This document shows positions 7,014-13,786 of a stretch of 24,136 bases of DNA, piece by piece. Source of the DNA: CAZBWE01 sp964581905 (GTDB lineage Bacteria > Planctomycetota > Phycisphaerae > Sedimentisphaerales > Anaerobacaceae). The position numbers were made by a program, and so were the translations under genes. Under the pieces are notes generated by a model. That model worked only from the letters and a program-made list of their open reading frames with translations. It had not been told where the DNA came from and searched no databases. Location of the stretch: contig CAZOQJ010000022.1 of the NCBI GenBank assembly GCA_964581905.1, positions 1 to 24,136 on the forward strand, written 5' to 3'. Numbering within the stretch: the stretch's first letter is position 1; each line of letters begins with the position of its first letter.

Positions 7014-8020
7014 TGAAACGCAAATTAAAAATCACAGTTCTTGCGGATAAGTGGACCATACCGAGTAATGACCCTGATTTCAGGCAGGGGCCAAAAGAGC
7101 CGACGACGGAATATCATGTCATCCGGACATTACGCGAGCTGGGGCACAACGTATCTGTCTTTGGTGTCGAAGATGACATAACAATCGTCGTAACTACCCT
7201 GAGTGAGCAAAAACCAGATATCGTTTTTAACCTGACAGAGCAGCTTGGCGGAGACCGCAGCATGGATATGAACATCGCAGCGGTCCTTGAGATGCTGGAT
7301 ATTCCGTTCACCGGTTCAGGCCCAACAGGACTGATGCTATCCCGAGATAAGCGGCTGTGCAAGCAGTTACTAACCAGTCATAGAATACACGTTCCCGATT
7401 TTACTTCGATTGCCCAGAACCAAAAGGTGCGTGTTCCCAAGCCACTTCATTACCCTCTGGTTGTCAAGCCTGCCTTCGAGGACAGTTCCGAGGGCATCTC
7501 TAATGCATCTCTTGTCACGAATGAATCCGCGCTTTTGGAGCGTGTCAAATTTGTTCACGAAGGCTGGGAGCAGCCGGTCATAGTCGAAGAATACATCGAA
7601 GGCCGAGAGCTTTATGTCAGCATTATTGGAAACAAGCAACTGACTGTATTGCCCATACGCGAATGCTTTTTCGATTTCGACGGCTCCGAGGGACCTCATC
7701 TCGCAACATACCGTGTAAAGTGGAACCGAAAATATCGTGAAAAATGGAATATCAGTTTCGGTTTCGCCGAACTTGACCAGTCCATCACCAAAAACATCGA
7801 GCGTATCTGTAAAAGGGTGTATCGTCTGCTTCGAATTCGCGATTACGGGAGAATAGATTTAAGACTGACGCCTGAAAACAAGCTCGTTATCCTCGAAACT
7901 AATCCGAACCCGGATATCGCTTACGGCGAGGAAGTAGCCGAGGCAGCGGAAAAAGCCGGCATCTCATATGAAAAGCTGCTCGACCAAATCCTCCAGCTTG
8001 CCTTGCGTCGTTATCAATGA
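7013..8020 (+). CDS. D-alanine-D-alanine ligase-like ATP-grasp enzyme
   Basis: A 335-residue ATP-grasp carboxylate-amine ligase. Features: N-terminal half with VFNLTEQLGG and the TGSGPTGLMLSRDK segment typical of the Ddl superfamily, the ATP-binding PLVVKPAFEDSSEGIS, VIVEEYIEGRELYVSIIG, and the metal-binding GRIDLRLTPENKLVILETN with ETNPNPDI. It resembles, but is not a canonical, Ddl: the flexible loop and spacing differ and no mur or fts genes are nearby. It probably forms a peptide or amide bond on an unknown acid. It overlaps the metallopeptidase gene by one base; the next gene (DUF362 ferredoxin) follows after 42 bases. Substrate cannot be told from sequence. Confidence 0.85.
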   Translation: MKRKLKITVLADKWTIPSNDPDFRQGPKEPTTEYHVIRTLRELGHNVSVFGVEDDITIVVTTLSEQKPDIVFNLTEQLGGDRSMDMNIAAVLEMLDIPFTGSGPTGLMLSRDKRLCKQLLTSHRIHVPDFTSIAQNQKVRVPKPLHYPLVVKPAFEDSSEGISNASLVTNESALLERVKFVHEGWEQPVIVEEYIEGRELYVSIIGNKQLTVLPIRECFFDFDGSEGPHLATYRVKWNRKYREKWNISFGFAELDQSITKNIERICKRVYRLLRIRDYGRIDLRLTPENKLVILETNPNPDIAYGEEVAEAAEKAGISYEKLLDQILQLALRRYQ

Positions 8021-8062
8021 GCACAATAGCAACCCCACATAATTATATCCGAGTGAAAACAT

Positions 8063-9139
8063 ATGGCATCTAAAGTTTACTTCATTGGAAGCTGCATTAA
8101 AGACGGCGAAAACAAAATCTCCGAAAAGGCTCGCAAGCTGTTCAAAGCCGGCGGTTTTTCAAGCTGCTTTAAGGAAAATGATTTTACGGCTGTTAAAGTT
8201 CACGTCGGCGAACACGGAAATAATACATATATACGGCCTGACTGTTTCAAAGGATTAGTGGAAGAGCTGCAGGGGCTAAAAGCAAAACCATTTTTCACCG
8301 ACACCACCACTTTGTATTTAGGGAAAAGGAGCAATGCCATCGACCACAGCATCCTGGCCGCGGAGCATGGCTTTAGCTCGGATAAGCTCGGGATACCATT
8401 TATCGCACCTGACGGATTGTTTGGAAGCGCAGAGACGGCAATAAAAATTAACGGTGAAATCCACAAAGAAGTATTCATCGCATCGGATATTATTCGCTGT
8501 CAATCAATCCTTTCTATAGCTCACTTTACCGGCCATTGCGTAGCATGTCTCGGAGCTACGCTCAAAACACTGGGAATGGGCTGCGCAGGTAAAAAAGGGA
8601 AGATGAAACAGCACGCAGCTCTTACCCTCAGCATCACGAAGAATTGTACGCTTTGCGGTGTTTGTTACAAACACTGTCCTGCCGATGCTATTACACTTGG
8701 CAAAACAAAGGCACAAATCGACCAAAGTAAATGCATCAGATGCGCAGAATGCCTGTCTGTATGCAGATTTGAGGCAATCGATTGCAACTGGGGCGAAGAA
8801 ACCGAAGTGCTGCAAAAAAACATTGCTGAATATGCGTTGGGGGCTCTTATGGGAAAAGAAGATAAAGCAGTATTTTTCAACTTTATAATATCGGTTACCG
8901 ACCAGTGCGATTGTTTCGGCACACCGGATAAACCTATAATAGTCGATGATATCGGCATAACTGCCTCAACGGACCCGGTGGCTGTCGATAAGGCATCGCT
9001 GGATTTAGTTGAAAATAAAGCAGGCAAAAAACTCCAGCAGCTGGTTGGAAACGAAAAACTTAACCCTATCTATCAAATCGAGCACGCCGAGCGTATCGGC
9101 CTGGGAAGTACAGATTACGAGCTTATAGAAATCGATTAG
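8063..9139 (+). CDS. DUF362 protein with two 4Fe-4S ferredoxin motifs
   Basis: A 358-residue cytoplasmic iron-sulfur protein. The first 190 residues and the last 100 belong to the DUF362 fold (VKVHVGEHGNNTYIRP, FTDTTTLYLGKR, HFTGHCVACLGATLKTLGMG, and near the end GITASTDPVAVDKASLDL). Between them lie two 4Fe-4S sites: CTLCGVCYKHCP (from about residue 195) and CIRCAECLSVC (from about 223). Such proteins are widespread in anaerobes and probably take part in electron transfer, but no reaction is established. The upstream gap of 42 bases and shared strand suggest cotranscription with the ATP-grasp gene; a functional link is only possible. Confidence 0.9.
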   Translation: MASKVYFIGSCIKDGENKISEKARKLFKAGGFSSCFKENDFTAVKVHVGEHGNNTYIRPDCFKGLVEELQGLKAKPFFTDTTTLYLGKRSNAIDHSILAAEHGFSSDKLGIPFIAPDGLFGSAETAIKINGEIHKEVFIASDIIRCQSILSIAHFTGHCVACLGATLKTLGMGCAGKKGKMKQHAALTLSITKNCTLCGVCYKHCPADAITLGKTKAQIDQSKCIRCAECLSVCRFEAIDCNWGEETEVLQKNIAEYALGALMGKEDKAVFFNFIISVTDQCDCFGTPDKPIIVDDIGITASTDPVAVDKASLDLVENKAGKKLQQLVGNEKLNPIYQIEHAERIGLGSTDYELIEID

Positions 9140-9151
9140 GTTTATTTCGTA

Positions 9152-9172
9152 GCACGGCCATCTTGGCCGTGC
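9152..9172. repeat. 9-bp hairpin after the DUF362 gene; possible terminator
   Basis: GCACGGCCA-TCT-TGGCCGTGC is a perfect inverted repeat 13 bases past the stop codon at 9139. No T-run follows (ATACTTTA), so intrinsic termination would be weak; the preceding GTAGCACG recurs at the window end (24127-24134). A second, weaker AGGCCATAGGCC lies at 9197-9208. Confidence 0.5.
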
Positions 9173-9366
9173 ATACTTTAGAGAACATCAAATTTAGGCC
9201 ATAGGCCGTGGCAATCTCAATTCATTATTCAATTAAAATTTATTGCTTTATAAGCTCAATTTTGATAAACGTGAGTACAAAATGGCAGCTCTTGACCTTT
9301 TCTAGTCCACTGAATGTTTTTAATCGGCTGTTACGTTGATTTTTGTTAATTATCGCGTCAGGACAC
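9173..9366. other. AT-rich spacer between the DUF362 gene and the AAA/DUF4276 island
   Basis: No gene or RNA structure is supported. A minus-strand reading of 77 codons (9240-9473) has no ribosome-binding site, is AT-driven and hydrophobic only by composition. Base composition shifts clearly to AT here, marking the left edge of the following module. Confidence 0.5.
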
Positions 9367-9510
9367 ATGATGTTTATTAGAATACCTATCGTATATGGTA
9401 AAAGTATTGTAAAAATTGATGAAAAAGATATGTCAACAAAATATAGAAAACTGGAGCGAAACATAAGTCCCAATTCATCGGATATAGAGTTGCTTTGTTT
9501 CTGTCCTTAA
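9367..9510 (+). CDS. Possible small protein (47 residues) ahead of the AAA ATPase gene
   Basis: Reads MMFIRIPIVYGKSIVKIDEK, then DMSTKYRKLERNISPNSSDI and a short ELLCFCP end. CAGGA lies five bases before the ATG. The stop is 31 bases before the AAA ATPase start, on the same strand. The composition is protein-like (Lys/Ile/Glu rich, no long homopolymers) but a 47-codon run can arise by chance in AT-rich DNA. If real it would be a third member of the ATPase/DUF4276 unit. I do not recognise it. Confidence 0.3.
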   Translation: MMFIRIPIVYGKSIVKIDEKDMSTKYRKLERNISPNSSDIELLCFCP

Positions 9511-9541
9511 AGATCACATAGGCAACGTAAGGAGCGTAGTC

Positions 9542-10651
9542 ATGGGTAAGGCTTTAGACAAATTAACAATAAAAGGTTTCAAGTCAATCGAGTCTCTTGA
9601 AGATTTTGAGCTTGGAAAACTTAATATCATGATAGGCGGCAATGGTGCTGGCAAGAGCAATTTTGTTGACATGTTCCGTATGCTCAGGGCTATGGTTGAT
9701 GAGAATTTTGTTAATTTTATCACTAATCGCGGTGGTGCAGATGACTTTCTGTTTAATGGGCCAAAGCAAACAAAAATGATCGAAGTTGAGTTCCTGTTTG
9801 GCAATAACTCCTATGCTTTTGCGTTGGAGCCAACCGCATCTGATAGTTTTTTAATAAAAATGGAAAAAGAAAGATATCTTGATAGAAGTTGGTCAATTAT
9901 TGGTTCAGAATACCTTGAAAGCAAGATCACGGCTAACAAGGATGAAAAATCTCAAATTCATCGTGGTTCCCGTGGTGTTGGGTATTATATCCACGAATCA
10001 ATATCTAATTGGTTAGTCTATCATTTTCATGACACCAGCTCAACAGCACCTATGCGACGTTTTGAAATAACAGCAGACAATTCAAGATTACGTCCTAATG
10101 CATCCAACATTGCTCCATTCCTGTTGGAATTGCGAAAAGATGAACCTAAATTTTATGGCGAAATAGTAGAGGCCGTTAAACTGGTAACGCCATTTTTCGA
10201 TGATTTTATATTAAAGCCAAAGAAAAAAGGAGAAAAAGAAACAGTCAACTTAAGCTGGAAGCAGAAAGGATCAGACTATCCTATGCAACCATACCATTTT
10301 TCGGATGGGACGATTCGGTTTATTTGTTTGGCGACGTCTCTTCTGCAGCCTGATCCTCCATCTACGATATTAATTGATGAGCCGGAACTTGGCCTGCATC
10401 CTTATGCAATAGAAATACTGGCAGAGTTGATTCAAGCAGCTTCAGAAAAAACTCAAGTAATTGTTTCGACTCAATCTCCGCTTTTGATAGACAATTTCGA
10501 TCCCGAAGACATTATAGTAGTTAATCGTGAAAGTGGGTCCTCTACTTTCAAGCGATTAAATGCAAAGGAATTGTCACTCTGGTTAGAAGATTATTCATTA
10601 GGTGAACTCTGGCGGAAAAATATAGTAACTGGAGGACCAGTTCATGAATAG
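9542..10651 (+). CDS. AAA family ATPase (SMC/OLD-like, AAA_21 type)
   Basis: A 369-residue ATPase with an ABC/SMC-type head and no visible long coiled coil. Walker A IGGNGAGKSN (residues 31-40), a signature-like segment YHFSDGTIRFI (about 255-265), Walker B STILIDEPELGLHP (about 275-288), and the H-loop region IVSTQSPLLIDNF (about 308-320). Proteins of this class occur as sensor ATPases of defence systems (OLD, Gabija, PARIS, AbiL-like). AAGGAG stands 8 bases before the ATG. It overlaps the DUF4276 gene by 8 bases. The AT-rich composition, unlike its neighbours on both sides, suggests acquisition by transfer. No DNA-binding or nuclease domain is fused to it. Confidence 0.9.
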   Translation: MGKALDKLTIKGFKSIESLEDFELGKLNIMIGGNGAGKSNFVDMFRMLRAMVDENFVNFITNRGGADDFLFNGPKQTKMIEVEFLFGNNSYAFALEPTASDSFLIKMEKERYLDRSWSIIGSEYLESKITANKDEKSQIHRGSRGVGYYIHESISNWLVYHFHDTSSTAPMRRFEITADNSRLRPNASNIAPFLLELRKDEPKFYGEIVEAVKLVTPFFDDFILKPKKKGEKETVNLSWKQKGSDYPMQPYHFSDGTIRFICLATSLLQPDPPSTILIDEPELGLHPYAIEILAELIQAASEKTQVIVSTQSPLLIDNFDPEDIIVVNRESGSSTFKRLNAKELSLWLEDYSLGELWRKNIVTGGPVHE

Positions 10652-11318
10652 CGTTGAAGTTTATATCATCGTTGAAGGACAAACAGAACAAACTTTCGTG
10701 AGGGAAGTTCTTGCTCCAGAAATGAGTCATAAAGGTATTTATCTGCATCCGGCCTTGATTGGTAAGCCAGGGCATAAAGGTGGAAATATACGATTCGAAC
10801 GAGCCAAAGAGGATATTGGAAAATTCCTGAAGCAAAGGTCGAACACCCATATATCCACAATGTTTGACTACTACCGGTTAGAAACCAGTTGGCCGGGTAA
10901 TGTAAGAACGCCGGGTAGCCATACATCTATAGAAAAAGCGGAGAGAGTAGAAGCGGCAACCTCTGCAAAAATCAAGGAGTTATTCCCAGATCATAATGTT
11001 GATGGACGCTTTATTCCTTATATTGAAATGCATGAATTTGAGGCGTTGTTGTTTAGCGATGCGTCAAAGCTTGCAGATAAACTCAACGTTAATCCGTCGG
11101 ACATAGAAGACATTTTAGACGAATGCGAAGAGCCGGAAGAGATTGACGATGGGCCAGATACAACTCCATCGAAAAGATTAATTAGTATGGACAAGAGCTA
11201 TCGTAAAGTTGCTATGGGCAAAACTATATCTGAAGCTATAGGCGTACGAACCATACGTCAAAAATGCCCACATTTTAATGATTGGATAACCAAGATAGAG
11301 AGACTTGTTGTGCCCTAA
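10644..11318 (+). CDS. DUF4276 protein, TOPRIM-like partner of the AAA ATPase
   Basis: A 224-residue protein with the DUF4276 opening VYIIVEGQTEQTFVREVLAP (conserved Glu11 and Glu15), then TMFDYYRL (about residues 69-76) and IPYIEMHEFEALLFSD (about 116-131). The pattern of an early Glu and later Asp/Glu strands is TOPRIM-like, so a metal-dependent nuclease role is plausible but not shown. The start codon lies inside the ATPase gene; GGAGG at 10632-10636 provides the ribosome-binding site. The two-gene layout (SMC-like ATPase plus TOPRIM-type effector) parallels PARIS (AriA/AriB) and, as I recall, the second gene of AbiL. An abortive-infection role is inference. Confidence 0.85.
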   Translation: MNSVEVYIIVEGQTEQTFVREVLAPEMSHKGIYLHPALIGKPGHKGGNIRFERAKEDIGKFLKQRSNTHISTMFDYYRLETSWPGNVRTPGSHTSIEKAERVEAATSAKIKELFPDHNVDGRFIPYIEMHEFEALLFSDASKLADKLNVNPSDIEDILDECEEPEEIDDGPDTTPSKRLISMDKSYRKVAMGKTISEAIGVRTIRQKCPHFNDWITKIERLVVP

Positions 11319-11439
11319 AATGCCATCCAACTAAACACCAAATAATAATCATTAAACCCCGCGATGTTTCCTCTCCGAAGTTGCTCACCAAATTTTACCC
11401 CAAATTCTCGCCAAATGCAAGCTGTAAATTTCCTAATTG

Positions 11440-11625
11440 AAAATCCGTGTCCATCCATGTTCCAGTCCGCGTCTGTCAGTGCTCAAACAAAATCAGTGTC
11501 AATCCGTGTAAATCTGTGTCTAAAATCTTTGTGTTCTCGGTGACCTCTGCGGCAAAAAACAAATTAGTGTAAATTCGTGTTCATTCGTGGCTAATCTTTT
11601 TGTGCCTTTTCGTGGCTAAATTTTT
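11440..11625. repeat. Degenerate AATCCGTGT / TTCGTGGCTAA repeat tract
   Basis: Short related phrases recur at irregular spacing: AATCCGTGTCCATCC, GTCAATCCGTGTAAATC, TGTGTCTAAAATCTTTGTG, GTAAATTCGTGTTCATTCGTGGC and CTTTTTGTGCCTTTTCGTGGC. They are not equally spaced and not identical, so this is not a CRISPR array or a tandem satellite. A related phrase (TTTGTGCCTTTGTGCC) is found inside dnaX. Confidence 0.6.
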
Positions 11626-11646
11626 TATAAAAAAGCTTATTTTTGC

Positions 11647-11674
11647 TTGAAAAACGGGCCGTATTTGGTATAAT
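11647..11674 (+). promoter_or_regulatory. Promoter-like site: TTGAAA - 16 - TATAAT
   Basis: TTGAAA (11647-11652) and a perfect TATAAT (11669-11674) with a 16-base spacer. The -10 hexamer lies inside the palindrome at 11663-11681, so a dimeric repressor bound there would block it. Transcription would run into two hairpins and, 500 bases on, the S24-type regulator gene. Confidence 0.5.
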
Positions 11675-11681
11675 ACCAAAT
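11663..11681. promoter_or_regulatory. Perfect 19-bp palindrome overlapping the -10 box; candidate operator
   Basis: ATTTGGTAT-A-ATACCAAAT: nine-base arms around a single base. This is the size and symmetry of an operator for a helix-turn-helix dimer. The nearest candidate binder is the XRE/S24 regulator at 12188-12964, but no second copy of the palindrome was noticed in the window, so the pairing is a guess. Confidence 0.4.
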
Positions 11682-11720
11682 GTGCTCAGGCAGCACACGT
11701 TCGCGGAGAACCGCAAGTCA
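11681..11720 (+). other. Two short hairpins at the start of the putative transcript
   Basis: TGTGCT-CAGGC-AGCACA (11681-11697) has a 6-bp stem directly at the predicted transcription start. It is followed by GCGG-AGAA-CCGC. They may protect the 5' end or be part of a small RNA or leader; no known family was recognised. Confidence 0.3.
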
Positions 11721-12008
11721 AATTTAGCCATAAATTCATTTATGCTAGGGATTAACCAATGAACCATTTACCATCCGAGCGACGAGAGACGGGCAACGAG
11801 CGATGGGTTGCGGGCGACGAGAGACGAGCGACAAGCGACGAATATATGCAAAACAAACCCAATTTTCTTAAAAATCGAGCAAACGTATGCCCTTGTAAAA
11901 CAAAGGGTTATGAAAACGGACATCTATTTTTGGCCCAAAAATCCCAAAGCCAATTTTCTGGATTCCCAAAATGAACATAAGTTCTTCTATAACAATGAAC
12001 TATGCTTG

Positions 12009-12034
12009 TCCGCCGAAGCCTTGGCGAAGGCGGA
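12009..12034. repeat. Intergenic palindromic element (copy A)
   Basis: TCCGCCGAAGCCTTGGCGAAGGCGGA: near-perfect inverted repeat, with TCCGCC and GGCGGA arms and an AGCC/GGCG inner part. Same consensus as 951-980, 4751-4786 and 12082-12107. Confidence 0.75.
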
Positions 12035-12081
12035 AACAAAGCCAAAACAAACCCAATCAAACCCAAACAAAGCCAATCTTG

Positions 12082-12107
12082 TCCGCCGTAGCTTTAGCGA
12101 AGGAGGA
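12082..12107. repeat. Intergenic palindromic element (copy B)
   Basis: TCCGCCGTAGCTTTAGCGAAGGAGGA, 73 bases from copy A and in the same orientation, differing at a handful of positions. Together they give the consensus TCCKCCGWAGCYnnnRGCGAAGGMGGA. Confidence 0.75.
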
Positions 12108-12187
12108 TTCAACCGTGGCCTCAACATTGTTAAATATTTATCTAACTTTTCCTTGTATTTCACAGAAATTTATATAAAATTACCGTT

Positions 12188-12964
12188 ATGTCATTAGGAC
12201 AGATAATAAGAAGAAAACGTGAGCAGGTGAATCTAACGCTGGATGAGGTCAGCAGCCGAGTTGGATTCTCTAAGCCGTATTTATCCACCATTGAAACCGG
12301 CAAGGTAAAAAATCCGCCCGGCGATGAATTATTAAGAAAGCTCGAAAGGATTCTTGAATTTGAGCAGGGGCTGCTGCTGCACATCGCTCATTTAGAAGGC
12401 CTTCCTGCCGATATCCGCCAGAAATACGAATCCACAGAAGCCGAAAACCAAAAATTCCGGCAGGTCATCAAAAATATCATCCACAAAAAAACCAATGTAA
12501 GGCAGCTCGATGCCCTTCTTGCCGAGGATAATCTCGGCATCGAGCAGGAAAAATCACCTCTGGCGGCTGGACGGGTGGTACCCGTGATAAACAAAGTTGC
12601 AGCCGGCTATCCGGAGGATTTTAATGACCTCGACTATCCTGTCGGTATAGCTGACGATTATGTCCGCTGTCCTGATATTCACGACCCAAACGCCTTCGCC
12701 GTCCGCGTGGTTGGAGACTCAATGGAGCCGAAATTCCAGGAAGGTGACATTGTTGTTTTCTCCCCTGCTGCCGAAGTGCACAACGGCGATGATTGCTTTA
12801 TCCGTTTCGCAGAGCCGCACGAGACGGCTTTTAAGAGGGTGTTCTTCGAGCCGGATAATAAAGTTCGACTTCAGCCGCGAAATGAAAACTATTCACCCCT
12901 TATCATCGAGGGCAAACGCATCAACGGCCTATACCGAGCCGTAATAAAATACGAAAAGCTGTAG
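12188..12964 (+). CDS. XRE-type regulator with S24/LexA-like self-cleavage domain
   Basis: A 258-residue repressor of CI/LexA architecture. Residues 1-60 form a helix-turn-helix (IIRRKREQVNLTLDEVSSRV, then FSKPYLSTIETGK). Residues 75-125 are a charged helical linker. Residues 128-255 are a peptidase S24 domain with all working parts: the cleavage site VAAGYP (Ala139-Gly140), nucleophile Ser178 in VVGDSMEP and general base Lys216 in TAFKRVFF. It should autocleave when activated, for example by RecA filaments. The HTH is XRE-type rather than the winged LexA type, so it is closer to phage CI, yet no phage genes surround it. No ribosome-binding site is seen; a TATAAA at 12173-12178 would start a transcript almost at the ATG (leaderless). 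Its targets are unknown. Confidence 0.9.
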   Translation: MSLGQIIRRKREQVNLTLDEVSSRVGFSKPYLSTIETGKVKNPPGDELLRKLERILEFEQGLLLHIAHLEGLPADIRQKYESTEAENQKFRQVIKNIIHKKTNVRQLDALLAEDNLGIEQEKSPLAAGRVVPVINKVAAGYPEDFNDLDYPVGIADDYVRCPDIHDPNAFAVRVVGDSMEPKFQEGDIVVFSPAAEVHNGDDCFIRFAEPHETAFKRVFFEPDNKVRLQPRNENYSPLIIEGKRINGLYRAVIKYEKL

Positions 12965-12997
12965 GTATTCTTTTGTATTTGATATTGCGTGGTGCGT

Positions 12998-13759
12998 TCA
13001 GCTAATATTTTGTCCGGCGACGGCGAGGACTAATGCAAAGACTTCTGATGCGCCGGCTTGTTTTAATGTCTTTGCACACTCGTTCAACGTCGCACCAGTT
13101 GTCTTTATATCATCAACCAGACAAATTCTTCTGCCGGCAAATTTATGGCCCCTGCGAACAGCAAAAGCTCCAGCTACATTTCTTGCCCGAGCAGCAGCAC
13201 TTGCCATTGTCGGCTGAAATTTCGTCCTGCGGACTCGGACAAGGTCTGTGCTGATTTTCGCCGTCGGATGCTTCAACTTTTTAGCTAAAATCAGTGATTG
13301 ATTATAGCCGCGAACCAGTCGCCTTGACCAGTGCAATGGCACAGGGACAAAAAGCTCTACTGCGTTTACAAAGCTGCTGCCCTGTAACGCAGAATTAGCC
13401 AGGAAGCTGAGGGTTGAATCCAACTCTGTTCGGCCATTCTTAAAGGAAACTATCATCTGCTGTAAAGACTCTCCAACCTTATAAACACCACTGCGAGCAA
13501 TTTGGTCGAAATGAAATTCCTTGCCCTGGCAATCCGGGCAAGTACCTTCTAATATGGCATATTTGCTGGCATCCCGGCCACAGCGGGGGCAGTAATCAGC
13601 ACCCGTACAGCTTATAAGCTGGCCCCAGCAATCTGAGCACAGACTTCTGTCGGTCTCGCAAATACTTTCGCTGCAATTGATGCACACTGCAGGCCAGAAA
13701 AGCTGGTGTATTCCCTGCAAGGCAAAGCCGGCCGCTTGTTTTAACTTAACCGTATCCAC
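12998..13759 (-). CDS. ComF family protein (phosphoribosyltransferase-like)
   Basis: A 253-residue ComF-type protein, associated with DNA uptake/natural transformation in some bacteria. The N-terminus carries a zinc-finger region with C-x2-C pairs (Cys26/29, Cys41/44, Cys57/60, Cys74/77); the C-terminal half is a type I phosphoribosyltransferase domain with the PRPP loop RICLVDDIKTTGATLNECA. Catalytic role is not established for the family. The start is a GTG (13759-13757). A TATAAT (13772-13767) lies only about 8 bases upstream, with a weak TTAGAA further up, so the mRNA may be leaderless. The gene is convergent with the S24 regulator (33-base gap) and follows the pseudopilin gene after 27 bases on the same strand. 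Confidence 0.9.
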   Translation of the reverse strand: MDTVKLKQAAGFALQGIHQLFWPAVCINCSESICETDRSLCSDCWGQLISCTGADYCPRCGRDASKYAILEGTCPDCQGKEFHFDQIARSGVYKVGESLQQMIVSFKNGRTELDSTLSFLANSALQGSSFVNAVELFVPVPLHWSRRLVRGYNQSLILAKKLKHPTAKISTDLVRVRRTKFQPTMASAAARARNVAGAFAVRRGHKFAGRRICLVDDIKTTGATLNECAKTLKQAGASEVFALVLAVAGQNIS

Positions 13760-13786
13760 ACTGCTAATTATACAACAGAAGTATTT

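Larger units (their letters stand above)
11319..12187. other. 869-base region without a convincing gene, rich in degenerate repeats
   Basis: Left to right: a plain spacer, a run of related 'AATCCGTGT / TTCGTGGCTAA' phrases (11440-11625), a promoter-like site overlapped by a palindrome (11647-11681), two short hairpins, an ACGAGAGACGAG tract (11777-11845), an AACAAACCCAATTTTC-type repeat (11850-12080) and two palindromic elements. Open frames such as 11759-11974 and 11808-12197 run through the repeats in different frames, use repeat-derived peptides (MQNKPNF, KTNPIF, SAEALAKAE) and are not supported as genes. Confidence 0.65.

Noticed and set aside
9240..9473. Minus-strand open frame of 77 codons
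   Set aside because: AT-driven, no ribosome-binding site, and opposed by a more protein-like plus-strand frame.
11440..11625. CRISPR-like look of the repeated phrases
   Set aside because: Repeat units are not identical and the spacing is irregular; no cas genes are present.
11759..12197. Overlapping open frames of 71, 129 and 68 codons
   Set aside because: They run through repeat DNA in three frames, lack proper ribosome-binding sites and encode repeat-derived peptides.
12188..12964. Prophage origin of the S24 regulator region
   Set aside because: No integrase, structural or lysis genes are nearby.
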